6,409 nucleotides of DNA from Candidatus Nomurabacteria bacterium (lineage in GTDB: Bacteria > Patescibacteriota > Minisyncoccia > Phycocordibacterales > UBA9973). The stretch spans positions 1-6,409 of the forward strand of contig JAHFNN010000004.1 in the NCBI GenBank assembly GCA_023267315.1. The letters are read 5' to 3'. Made by a program: the position numbers and the translations under genes. Positions 1 to 6,029 of this stretch are shown here, piece after piece. Positions within the stretch are counted from its first letter, which is position 1. The number at the start of each line of letters is the position of its first letter. A model generated the notes under the pieces. That model was not told the origin of the DNA and did no database searches. It worked only from the letters and a program-made list of their open reading frames with translations.

Positions 1-1
1 A

Positions 2-229
2 TATACAAGAACTGTGCACTTTGATGCCGGTGATTATTATTTTGGTATCGATGCAGATGACGGGACTCGTGTATACCTAGATGAGGAGATGATCATTGAT
101 CAATGGGGGTTTGGTGCTGCAAACACAACTCACACGGTTACTGAAGGCAACCATACAATTACTGTGGAGTATTTTGAAAACGGGGGAGCAGCTCGTATTA
201 ATTTTACGTATCATCTTGCAACACCACCA
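2..229 (+). other. PA14 domain, C-terminal half
   Basis: The translation reads TRTVHFDAGDYYFGIDADDG, followed by TRVYLDEEMIIDQW and later GNHTITVEYFENGGAARINF. This matches the PA14 pattern: an aromatic strand with F.aG.Y.F, the D-D-G turn, a 'yvDg..iid.W' strand, then 'G.h.i.veyye..G.A.i.f'. PA14 domains are beta-barrels often involved in carbohydrate or surface recognition. The usual length is about 140 residues, so roughly the N-terminal half is outside the window. The domain shows that the gene continues well to the left. Confidence 0.85.
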
Positions 230-3200
230 AACACTACTCCATCAAATGTATACGAAAGTGCTGATACAGCAATGACGCCAGATAGTCCTGGAGATGAAGT
301 TTCAACAGATAATATTAGCGCAAATGATGGTTCATATCTGACAACTGCGTTGTCTAATCAGGAGGGTGGGTATGATTCGCAGATTTTTAAGTTCTCTCCA
401 AATTTCGAAGGTATAACGACTCCGCAATTTAATGCAAGCTGGTCTGGTCATGGTGCGACTCCAGAAGGAAAAAATGTATATCTTTCAATTTGGAATTTCA
501 CAACAGATGCATGGGATGCAATTACATCCAATCATTGTGGCATTGATTGTACTTTATCTGGACACAAGAGCGGTTCAGACTATAAAAATGGAGATGGCTT
601 TTCGTGGCTTCTAGCAAAAGCTGATAGTACCTATGGTCCACCGGTGATCTCTAATATTACTGATCACGGCGGTCTATTGCCGATACAATGGGACACTGAC
701 TCCGAGTCAACTTCAATGCTTGCATACGATAATTTTTCGCACGAGAATTGGAATGAATACTCAGCTCATCTCAGTGACAACACAATGGTCACTTCGCACA
801 TAATAACTCCGTCACTTTCAAGTAGTGTCAGTCAATATTGGACAGGATTGGCAACTTCTGCTGACGGGTCTAAGGCCGCGGGTGTGACTGACTGTGGATA
901 TTTGTGGCAGACAACTGATGGAGGCGCAACATGGACGCAAAATAATGCTCTCGGGTCAGGGTGTTGGGCATCGGTTGCGATGTCTGCAAATGGGTCTGTA
1001 ATAGCAGTGGGTACCTATGGTGGTACTATTCAGATTTCAATCGATGGAGGTTCAACATGGAGTGATAATATGGGCGCCTCAGGTAATGGTTATTGGTATG
1101 GTATCGCGATGTCTTCTGATGGGACACACATGGTTGCTGCTAATGAAAACTGGGGATACATATATACATCTACAGATACTGGTACGACTTGGTCTACAAA
1201 TGAAAATTCTTCCGGCAGTCATATTTGGCAATCTGTCACATCTGATTCGACAGGATTAAAACTTGCTGCGGCGGATAGAAATAATGGGTATATTTATACA
1301 TCAACCGATGGTGGAGTGACTTGGTCTACAAATGAAAATTCTTCTGGACAATATAACTGGTACTCAGTTGCGTCCTCTTCTGATGGATCTACATTATTTG
1401 CTGCTGCAAATTATGGGTATGTATATAAGTCTACTGATGGAGGTGTGAGTTGGAATCAAATTACAAGTGCTGGTCAGAGCTGGTGGAATACTGTTTCGGT
1501 TTCTGGAGATGGACAGAAGGTTGTTGCCGGAAGAAATTGTGGTGATTTATTTACTTCAACTGATGGTGGATCTACGTGGACTGATCATCCAATGAATGGA
1601 TGCTGGTCAGCATCTGCTATTTCAACAGGAGGAGAAAAATTGTTTGGGTCAAAGTATTATGGAGACATTTGGGTTTCATCGAACTCTGGTACTGATTGGA
1701 CTGATGAAACTGGACAGTTGTATTACTATCGTATTCGTTCTGCTAAAGAAGATGGTACATACGTAATCAGTGATGAACATACCTTCAGATTTGATGGTCA
1801 ATCATCCTGTCCATTTATCTTCACAAATGACGGCAGTAAATATAATTACATTATTGATGCATCAAGTTCAGCGACACTTGGATCAGGACTTGATCCAACA
1901 CTATGGAATGCAAATCCATTCTATAAAGACGGCGCTTATCCTAACCCTGAATCGTATGTAAAAATTCCACATGGTGCACTTGCTCCGATTACTGATGGGG
2001 GTGGAACTTATTACGATGTTAAAACAACGTTTGAATTGAACGAAGTGAACTATTACGATCAGGCTGCACTTAAGGTGATAGATCATAGTGCTGATGTAGA
2101 TGTATATCCTGACTATCGAAATAACGGACAGATTCACACAATCAGTACCACTGCGCCTGCACCAGTGTGGGTTAAAGATCAGGATGGCAATGATGTAACT
2201 GATAAAATTGCTTCAAATGATAATGTGTACTGGCATAGCTCAAAACTTTTGAAGCCAAGTTACATCACTATGAAAGTATCAAATGATGAAACGACTCCGG
2301 CAAATTTGAAACTGGTCATTAAAAGAGGAAAGGAAGGACAATTTACTGGATCAACCGGCTCAGACAAACTTCAGTATAAAAATTCAAGCGGAGTGTTTGT
2401 TGATGTCCCTTCAAACAAAAATCCATTTTCAAGCACACGAGCTGGTGCACCAAAATCTTCTCGTAATCTTGCAAATACATATGGTGTAGATACAAAAGTG
2501 ATCGATCTTTCCGGCCTTTCAATTAAAGATAATGAAATCAGACTCTCGGTTACAAACAATCAACTCCAGTGGGATATTGATTGGATTGCTATTGATACAA
2601 ATCCTGACGAGGCTGTAACAGTGACAACACTTGCACCATCATATGCTGATCTTCACTTCCGTGGTGTCTCTGAAAAGGTTAAGACAAATCCAAGTGATCC
2701 GAATATGGCGATTACACAACCTGATTACAATCAAGTCATCAAAGATATTGGTATGGGACAGCCAATGCATGGAAATGCAACCAAATATGGCAATGTACTT
2801 CCACTGCTTACTACTGTTGATAATAAATTTGTGATTCCAGTCCAAGGTGATGAACTCTCACTTAAATATGATGTACCAGCTCAAACTCCAGGCACTGTAC
2901 GAGACTTCATCTATAAGTCATGGGATTATCACAAATCATGGCATGCACCACTTGGTGATACGATCGATCCGCTCCCGTTCAACGAAATGACACGATTCCC
3001 ATATAAGGAGAGTGAGGAGCATTATCCAACTGATGCAGATCATCAGGCATACCTTGATACCTACAACACTCGTGTGATCGATTGGGGAACAACTCAATTG
3101 CCACAAGTACACCACTCATTGAATACTGATATGGTATCGCTTAATATAAGTGAGTCTGGTGAGGCACCTATCTTGTCCGAGGTGACCTCGATACCTGGAA

Positions 3201-4192
3201 GTGTGCATGCTGCTGATGCAAAATATTATTTCTCGGTATCTGGTGACACGACAAACTATGAGTATTTGTTTGAGTCATGCGGTGCAACAGCAAGTGTTGA
3301 CCCAATCAATCATATTGTCACATTCACAGATATTGTTGCAGGGCAGTCATATGGAAACTGTAACTTCCAGCTCCACTCTAATTCAGGTCCAGCATCAAAT
3401 AATCTTCATATTGGAACATTCACCATAATTCCAACAGCAACGGGTGGTCCTGGAAATATCTATCATTTTGGTTGCATTGATTTCAAAGCGATCAATTATG
3501 ATCAGTTTGCGGTCAGTGATCCATCACTATGTAAATATTCTGGCAATCAGTTTCCTCAAAATACTCCAACTGGTGATGATAAGCTTAAATGTGACACTCC
3601 ACTTACACTGACAAAACCAATTCGTTTTGGTGCTAAAAATAATACCGACGATGTAAAATTACTTCAGAAATTCTTGAACACATACGAAGGGACTCACTTC
3701 AATGTTGATGGTGTCTACTCGAAAGATAATTTCAATGCAGTGGTGAAGTGGCAAGAGAAATACATGAGTGACATTCTAACACCACAGGGACTTACAAAAG
3801 GTACTGGATATGTGTATACATTCAGTTTGAAGAAAATAAAAGAAATTCAAAACGCATCATGTAAAAATAGTTCAACTTCTCCAACAAATACTGGTAGTTC
3901 GAACCAGACGACGTCTACTGGATTTAAATTCACACACACACTAAAGCGTGGCATGACTGATTCAGATGTCATACAACTTCAGAAATTCTTGAATACTAAT
4001 GGCTTCACTGTTGCAACTTCAGGTGACGGAGCTCCAGGACATGAAGCATCATATTTTGGTGCTAAGACATATGCAGCACTCATTAAATTCCAAGAAGCGC
4101 ATGCAGCTGATATCCTTACTCCTCAAGGTAAGAAAAACGGTAATGGTATTTTAGGCCCAGCAACAATGAAGTTCATAAATGGAATGTTGTAA
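2..4192 (+). CDS. Giant multidomain exported surface protein (PA14 / FN3 with nested Asp-box propeller / Ig-like / PG-binding repeats), 5' partial
   Basis: The reading frame is open to the left edge. The GTG at 14 lies inside a PA14 fold and is not a credible start, so the true N-terminus and signal peptide lie outside. Residue numbers here take codon 14 as residue 1. Visible domains: PA14 C-terminal half (about 1-72, DADDGTRVYLD core); a beta-rich segment (73-205); FN3-like first half (209-270); seven-bladed Asp-box propeller (about 271-566); FN3-like second half (567-593, YYYRIRSA then SDEHTF); a long beta-rich region opening with SSCPF (597-1037) of a type known to me from Chloroflexi and CPR surface proteins but unnamed; Ig-like domain (1050-1140); Cys motif GCIDFKAINY...LCKY (1153-1175); two PG-binding-like repeats (1197-1283 and 1304-1392) joined by a Ser/Thr/Asn linker. 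The likely role is a wall-attached surface protein for adhesion or glycan binding; the ligand is unknown. No protease or glycosidase catalytic motif was recognised. A terminator follows directly. Confidence 0.9.
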   Translation, partial: YTRTVHFDAGDYYFGIDADDGTRVYLDEEMIIDQWGFGAANTTHTVTEGNHTITVEYFENGGAARINFTYHLATPPNTTPSNVYESADTAMTPDSPGDEVSTDNISANDGSYLTTALSNQEGGYDSQIFKFSPNFEGITTPQFNASWSGHGATPEGKNVYLSIWNFTTDAWDAITSNHCGIDCTLSGHKSGSDYKNGDGFSWLLAKADSTYGPPVISNITDHGGLLPIQWDTDSESTSMLAYDNFSHENWNEYSAHLSDNTMVTSHIITPSLSSSVSQYWTGLATSADGSKAAGVTDCGYLWQTTDGGATWTQNNALGSGCWASVAMSANGSVIAVGTYGGTIQISIDGGSTWSDNMGASGNGYWYGIAMSSDGTHMVAANENWGYIYTSTDTGTTWSTNENSSGSHIWQSVTSDSTGLKLAAADRNNGYIYTSTDGGVTWSTNENSSGQYNWYSVASSSDGSTLFAAANYGYVYKSTDGGVSWNQITSAGQSWWNTVSVSGDGQKVVAGRNCGDLFTSTDGGSTWTDHPMNGCWSASAISTGGEKLFGSKYYGDIWVSSNSGTDWTDETGQLYYYRIRSAKEDGTYVISDEHTFRFDGQSSCPFIFTNDGSKYNYIIDASSSATLGSGLDPTLWNANPFYKDGAYPNPESYVKIPHGALAPITDGGGTYYDVKTTFELNEVNYYDQAALKVIDHSADVDVYPDYRNNGQIHTISTTAPAPVWVKDQDGNDVTDKIASNDNVYWHSSKLLKPSYITMKVSNDETTPANLKLVIKRGKEGQFTGSTGSDKLQYKNSSGVFVDVPSNKNPFSSTRAGAPKSSRNLANTYGVDTKVIDLSGLSIKDNEIRLSVTNNQLQWDIDWIAIDTNPDEAVTVTTLAPSYADLHFRGVSEKVKTNPSDPNMAITQPDYNQVIKDIGMGQPMHGNATKYGNVLPLLTTVDNKFVIPVQGDELSLKYDVPAQTPGTVRDFIYKSWDYHKSWHAPLGDTIDPLPFNEMTRFPYKESEEHYPTDADHQAYLDTYNTRVIDWGTTQLPQVHHSLNTDMVSLNISESGEAPILSEVTSIPGSVHAADAKYYFSVSGDTTNYEYLFESCGATASVDPINHIVTFTDIVAGQSYGNCNFQLHSNSGPASNNLHIGTFTIIPTATGGPGNIYHFGCIDFKAINYDQFAVSDPSLCKYSGNQFPQNTPTGDDKLKCDTPLTLTKPIRFGAKNNTDDVKLLQKFLNTYEGTHFNVDGVYSKDNFNAVVKWQEKYMSDILTPQGLTKGTGYVYTFSLKKIKEIQNASCKNSSTSPTNTGSSNQTTSTGFKFTHTLKRGMTDSDVIQLQKFLNTNGFTVATSGDGAPGHEASYFGAKTYAALIKFQEAHAADILTPQGKKNGNGILGPATMKFINGML
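824..1711 (+). repeat. Seven tandem Asp-box (BNR-like) propeller blades
   Basis: Seven consecutive units of about 40-45 residues each begin with a W-x-[SG]-[VI]-like strand and carry an Asp-box. The boxes are TTDGGATW, SIDGGSTW, STDTGTTW, STDGGVTW, STDGGVSW, STDGGSTW and a degenerate SSNSGTDW. Seven units make one complete beta-propeller like those of sialidase, Ycf48 and sortilin relatives. No sialidase active-site Arg triad was recognised, so a binding or scaffold role is more likely than catalysis. Only four cysteines occur in the propeller (residues 294, 317, 509, 530). Confidence 0.88.
1186..1344 (+). repeat. 27-nt direct repeat at one-blade spacing between propeller blades 3 and 4
   Basis: Positions 1186-1212 and 1318-1344 are identical (begins GACTTGGTCTACAAATG, ends TTCTTC). 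The offset is 132 nt, or 44 codons, exactly one propeller blade. Other blades are similar in protein but not in DNA. This points to a recent blade duplication or to gene conversion between blades 3 and 4. Confidence 0.85.
3602..4189 (+). other. Two C-terminal peptidoglycan-binding-like repeats
   Basis: The two repeats align to each other. Repeat 1 has RFGAKNNTDDVKLLQKFLN, a GVYSKDNFNAV..WQ segment, then SDILTPQG and GTGYV. Repeat 2 has KRGMTDSDVIQLQKFLN, an aromatic segment YFGAKTYAALIKFQ, then ADILTPQG and a GILGPATMKFI ending. This is the PG_binding_1-like helical fold, known from CPR exported proteins as a probable wall anchor. An 18-nt stretch coding for LQKFLN (3661-3678 and 3976-3993) is identical in both copies. 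Binding to peptidoglycan is inferred from the family, not shown here. Confidence 0.8.
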
Positions 4193-4217
4193 GTATGTAT
4201 ATACTATTTTAATTACA

Positions 4218-4250
4218 AAAAATCCCACGTTTGAAAATGGTGGGATTTTT
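4218..4250 (+). terminator. Intrinsic terminator of the surface-protein gene
   Basis: A perfect 11-bp stem pairs 4218-4228 (AAAAATCCCAC) with 4240-4250 (GTGGGATTTTT), closing an 11-nt loop at 4229-4239. The GC-rich core is followed by the T-run that forms the 3' arm. It begins 25 nt after the TAA stop of the surface-protein gene. The loop also contains the proposed -35 box of the ychF promoter. Confidence 0.88.
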
Positions 4251-4258
4251 GCTATAGT
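4231..4258 (+). promoter_or_regulatory. Predicted ychF promoter (extended -10), leaderless
   Basis: TTGAAA (4231-4236) is a good -35 box and TATAGT (4253-4258) a good -10 box, with a 16-nt spacer. A TG one base upstream of the -10 (4250-4251) makes it an extended -10. Counting seven bases from the end of the -10 box puts the start site at about 4265, the A of the ychF ATG, so the mRNA is predicted to be leaderless. Consistent with this, no Shine-Dalgarno sequence precedes the ATG. The promoter overlaps the upstream terminator. Confidence 0.7.
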
Positions 4259-4264
4259 TTTCGC

Positions 4265-5386
4265 ATGTCACTATCTATTGGAATCGTAGGTCTCCCAAAC
4301 GTCGGCAAATCGACGCTTTTTAATGCGCTTACTAAAAAAGGTGTGCCAGCTGAAAATTATCCGTTTTGTACGATCGATCCATCTGTCGGAATCGTTGCTG
4401 TTCCTGATGAACGCATTAAGAAATTGTCAGATTTTTCAAAATCGGCAAAAACGATCCCAGCCGCAATTGAGTTCGTTGATATTGCTGGACTCGTGGCAGG
4501 AGCTTCAAAAGGCGAAGGATTAGGGAATAAATTTTTGGCGAATATCCGCGAAACCGATGCAATTTTAGAGATTGTCAGACTATTTCCACTTGCAAGCGGT
4601 GGGCCTGGAGGAGCACCAGAAATTCTCCATGTCTACGGTAATATTGACCCGCTTCGTGATATCAAGGTTATCAATCTAGAGCTTATCCTTGCAGATTTGG
4701 AAACAGCGACAAAAAGACTGGTAAATATCGGCAAAGATTTACGCAAAGGTGATAAAGAGGCTGTCATTGAAGAGATCGCTCTTAAGAAAATCATCGAAGC
4801 ACTTGAGGCCGAAAAAATGGTGAATAGTATCGTATTTGATGATAAAGAGCTTCCAAAAGTAAAACAATTAAATCTCCTAACCTTAAAGCCAATACTCTAT
4901 GGTTTGAATAAACGTGCCGGTGCAAAAAATCTCGATGAAACAAATCCGGAAATTTTCAAAGAACTCACTGACTTTATTATTTCAACTGGTGCACGATATA
5001 TTGTGCTTGATGCAAAGATTGAAGATGAGCTGAAAGATTTTGAAGGTGAAGAGAAAGATATGTTCCGCCGAGAAATGGGTGGAGAACACGATGGTATTAA
5101 TGATTTGATTAGTGAAGGATATAAACTCTTGAATCTTGAAACCTACTTCACTACCGGTGAAGATGAAACTCGTGCATGGACGATTAAAAAGGGAAGTACC
5201 GCACCTATCGCCGGTATGGCAATCCATACTGATTTTAAAGATAAATTCATTCGTGCAGAAGTAGTATTTTGGAAAGATTTACTTGATGCGGGTTCATATG
5301 GAAACGCGCGCGCAAAAGGGCTTGTACGAACTGAGGGAAAGGAATATATCGTCAAAGACGGTGATGTGATTGAGTTTAAGATTTAA
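4265..5386 (+). CDS. ychF: Ribosome-associated P-loop ATPase YchF (OLA1 family)
   Basis: This is a complete 373-residue YchF/OLA1, close to the usual length of about 363. YchF belongs to the Obg/HAS class, hydrolyses ATP rather than GTP in characterised members, and associates with ribosomes and stress responses. Visible motifs: G1 GLPNVGKST (9-17), switch region PFCTIDP with Thr36, G3 DIAGLVAGASKGEGLGN (72-88; Leu in place of a catalytic Gln), the conserved His of ILHVYG (His122), a helical coiled-coil insertion (about 130-200), and a C-terminal TGS-like domain (about 283-373) with YKLLNLETYFTTG, RAWTI, IHTDF and EGKEYIVKDGDV. Two oddities: the G4 region is NKRA (215-218) where E. coli has NVNE, and a Gly/Pro-rich insertion sits at about 108-119. 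It has its own predicted promoter, and its stop codon lies within a large palindrome. Confidence 0.97.
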   Translation: MSLSIGIVGLPNVGKSTLFNALTKKGVPAENYPFCTIDPSVGIVAVPDERIKKLSDFSKSAKTIPAAIEFVDIAGLVAGASKGEGLGNKFLANIRETDAILEIVRLFPLASGGPGGAPEILHVYGNIDPLRDIKVINLELILADLETATKRLVNIGKDLRKGDKEAVIEEIALKKIIEALEAEKMVNSIVFDDKELPKVKQLNLLTLKPILYGLNKRAGAKNLDETNPEIFKELTDFIISTGARYIVLDAKIEDELKDFEGEEKDMFRREMGGEHDGINDLISEGYKLLNLETYFTTGEDETRAWTIKKGSTAPIAGMAIHTDFKDKFIRAEVVFWKDLLDAGSYGNARAKGLVRTEGKEYIVKDGDVIEFKI

Positions 5387-5419
5387 TGTCGTACGATATT
5401 AAATTTTAAACTCAATCAC
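5366..5419 (+). repeat. 54-bp near-perfect palindrome spanning the ychF stop codon
   Basis: The axis lies between 5392 and 5393. Of 27 base pairs, 25 are Watson-Crick and the other two (G5380 with T5405, G5388 with T5397) are G-U wobbles in a + strand transcript. The left arm holds the last six ychF codons, the TAA at 5384-5386 and a few bases beyond. In mRNA this would form a very long hairpin whose stem buries the stop codon. There is no T-run after it, so it is not a standard intrinsic terminator. Confidence 0.9.
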
Positions 5420-5473
5420 CCAGCGATGGCCCTACTAAGGCCAGAGTCGGGTAAATTGAATTTAAGATTTAAT
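5398..5473 (+). repeat. 76-nt imperfect hairpin that competes with the ychF-end palindrome
   Basis: Outer stem 5398-5410 pairs with 5461-5473 (13 bp, one G-U). After a C/A mismatch, 5412-5416 pairs with 5455-5459. Then ACCC (5418-5421) pairs with GGGT (5449-5452), and the tip TGGCC (5427-5431) pairs with GGCCA (5439-5443) around a 7-nt loop CTACTAA. A 5x5 internal loop (AGCGA against GAGTC) sits between the last two stems and could form tandem sheared G-A pairs next to the tip stem. The right arm (5451-5473) is a degenerate direct copy of the ychF 3' end. The family is unrecognised; it could be a structured RNA or a MITE-like relic. Confidence 0.75.
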
Positions 5474-5514
5474 AAAAAAAGAAAAGGCATCAATTTTATC
5501 AATTGGATGCCTTT
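5474..5514 (-). terminator. Intrinsic terminator of the minus-strand secreted-protein gene
   Basis: Arms 5483-5495 and 5501-5514 pair (AAAGGCATC core plus AATT, one bulged base) around the loop TTATC. Read on the minus strand the hairpin is followed by TTTTCTTTTTTT, a strong U-tract, starting about 20 nt after the stop codon at 5534. Read on the plus strand only TTTATC follows, so termination for ychF would be weak here. Confidence 0.82.
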
Positions 5515-5533
5515 ATCATGAAGAGCCTAAGTG

Positions 5534-5974
5534 TTATTTTTTTAGAAATCTTCGCATATTGCCTAATACTGCATAAAATTCAGTTCTTGTAATTGCGTTA
5601 CTTGCTGATTCAACACACCAATTTAAACCATTCTTTCTTAGAATAAATTCGGGTAAATTAATTACTCGTCCTGCTGTGTCGATATCGAATGGGGTAATTA
5701 AAAGGAGAGTTCCACGGTCATCTCTTCTTGGACTGATTCGGAATATAGAATGGTCCATATGGCGTTCAAAAAAACAATATGTTGTGTAGGAAACTAAAGA
5801 CCTTATTGAATCAAGAAAAAATTCAGGTCTAGGTTCTTTACCCTTACACCAATCGGTTATTATTTTTGAATCACTGTCATCAGCACAAACCTTGAACGTA
5901 CCATCAAGAATATTATCTTGTGCGTATACAATATTTACTGTTGTTAAAAGAAATAGGATAATTAGCTTTTTCAT
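5534..5974 (-). CDS. Small exported protein of unknown function
   Basis: This 146-residue protein starts with a clear Sec signal peptide: MKKL, a hydrophobic core IILFLLTTVNIV, and a probable cleavage after VYA before QDN. The mature part of about 128 residues contains four cysteines (VCADD, DWCKG, TYCFF, NWCVE), enough for two disulfides, which suits an extracytoplasmic location. No transmembrane segment follows the signal, and no lipobox or catalytic motif was seen. I do not recognise the family. The ATG at 5972-5974 is chosen because the signal peptide begins there and a promoter lies just upstream. No Shine-Dalgarno sequence is visible. It converges on ychF, is divergent from the methyltransferase gene, and has its own terminator. 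The coding DNA is AT-rich. It is probably real, given signal peptide, promoter and terminator together. Confidence 0.8.
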   Translation of the reverse strand: MKKLIILFLLTTVNIVYAQDNILDGTFKVCADDSDSKIITDWCKGKEPRPEFFLDSIRSLVSYTTYCFFERHMDHSIFRISPRRDDRGTLLLITPFDIDTAGRVINLPEFILRKNGLNWCVESASNAITRTEFYAVLGNMRRFLKK

Positions 5975-6000
5975 TAGGCCGTTGTTTTTACGTTTATTTC

Positions 6001-6029
6001 ATACTACAATCTAATTTTGCGAATGTCAA
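6001..6029 (-). promoter_or_regulatory. Predicted promoter of the minus-strand secreted-protein gene
   Basis: On the minus strand, a consensus -35 TTGACA (6029-6024) is followed after exactly 17 nt by -10 TAGTAT (6006-6001). The predicted start is near 5994, giving a leader of about 20 nt that lacks a Shine-Dalgarno sequence. Its -35 box lies within the spacer of the opposing methyltransferase promoter. Confidence 0.7.

Noticed and set aside
14..16. GTG as the start codon of the large surface-protein gene
   Set aside because: It lies within a PA14 domain, the frame is open upstream to the edge, and no signal peptide follows. The gene is simply cut by the window.
824..1711. Sialidase enzyme
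   Set aside because: Asp-boxes are present, but the Arg triad, nucleophilic Tyr and general acid Asp context of sialidases could not be identified. The fold is shared by many non-enzymes.
1901..2137. Minus-strand reading frame of 78 codons inside the surface-protein gene (and similar short frames in and around it)
   Set aside because: It lies antisense to a well-supported coding region, has no start signals, and its protein looks like random low-complexity sequence.
4982..5355. Minus-strand reading frames opposite the ychF C-terminus
   Set aside because: They overlap a highly conserved TGS-domain coding region and have no recognisable protein features.
5366..5419. Intrinsic terminator for ychF
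   Set aside because: The hairpin is strong but very AT-rich and is not followed by a T-run. It also includes the stop codon, unlike ordinary terminators.
5427..5443. tRNA anticodon-like stem-loop (5-bp stem, 7-nt loop CTACTAA)
   Set aside because: The loop has the right size and a T at the position of U33, but there is no acceptor stem, D-arm or T-arm around it.
5398..5473. Known ribozyme or riboswitch (hammerhead, twister, fluoride)
   Set aside because: The conserved cores, such as CUGAUGA with GAAA for hammerhead, are absent, and a position after a stop codon and ahead of a convergent gene does not suit a riboswitch.
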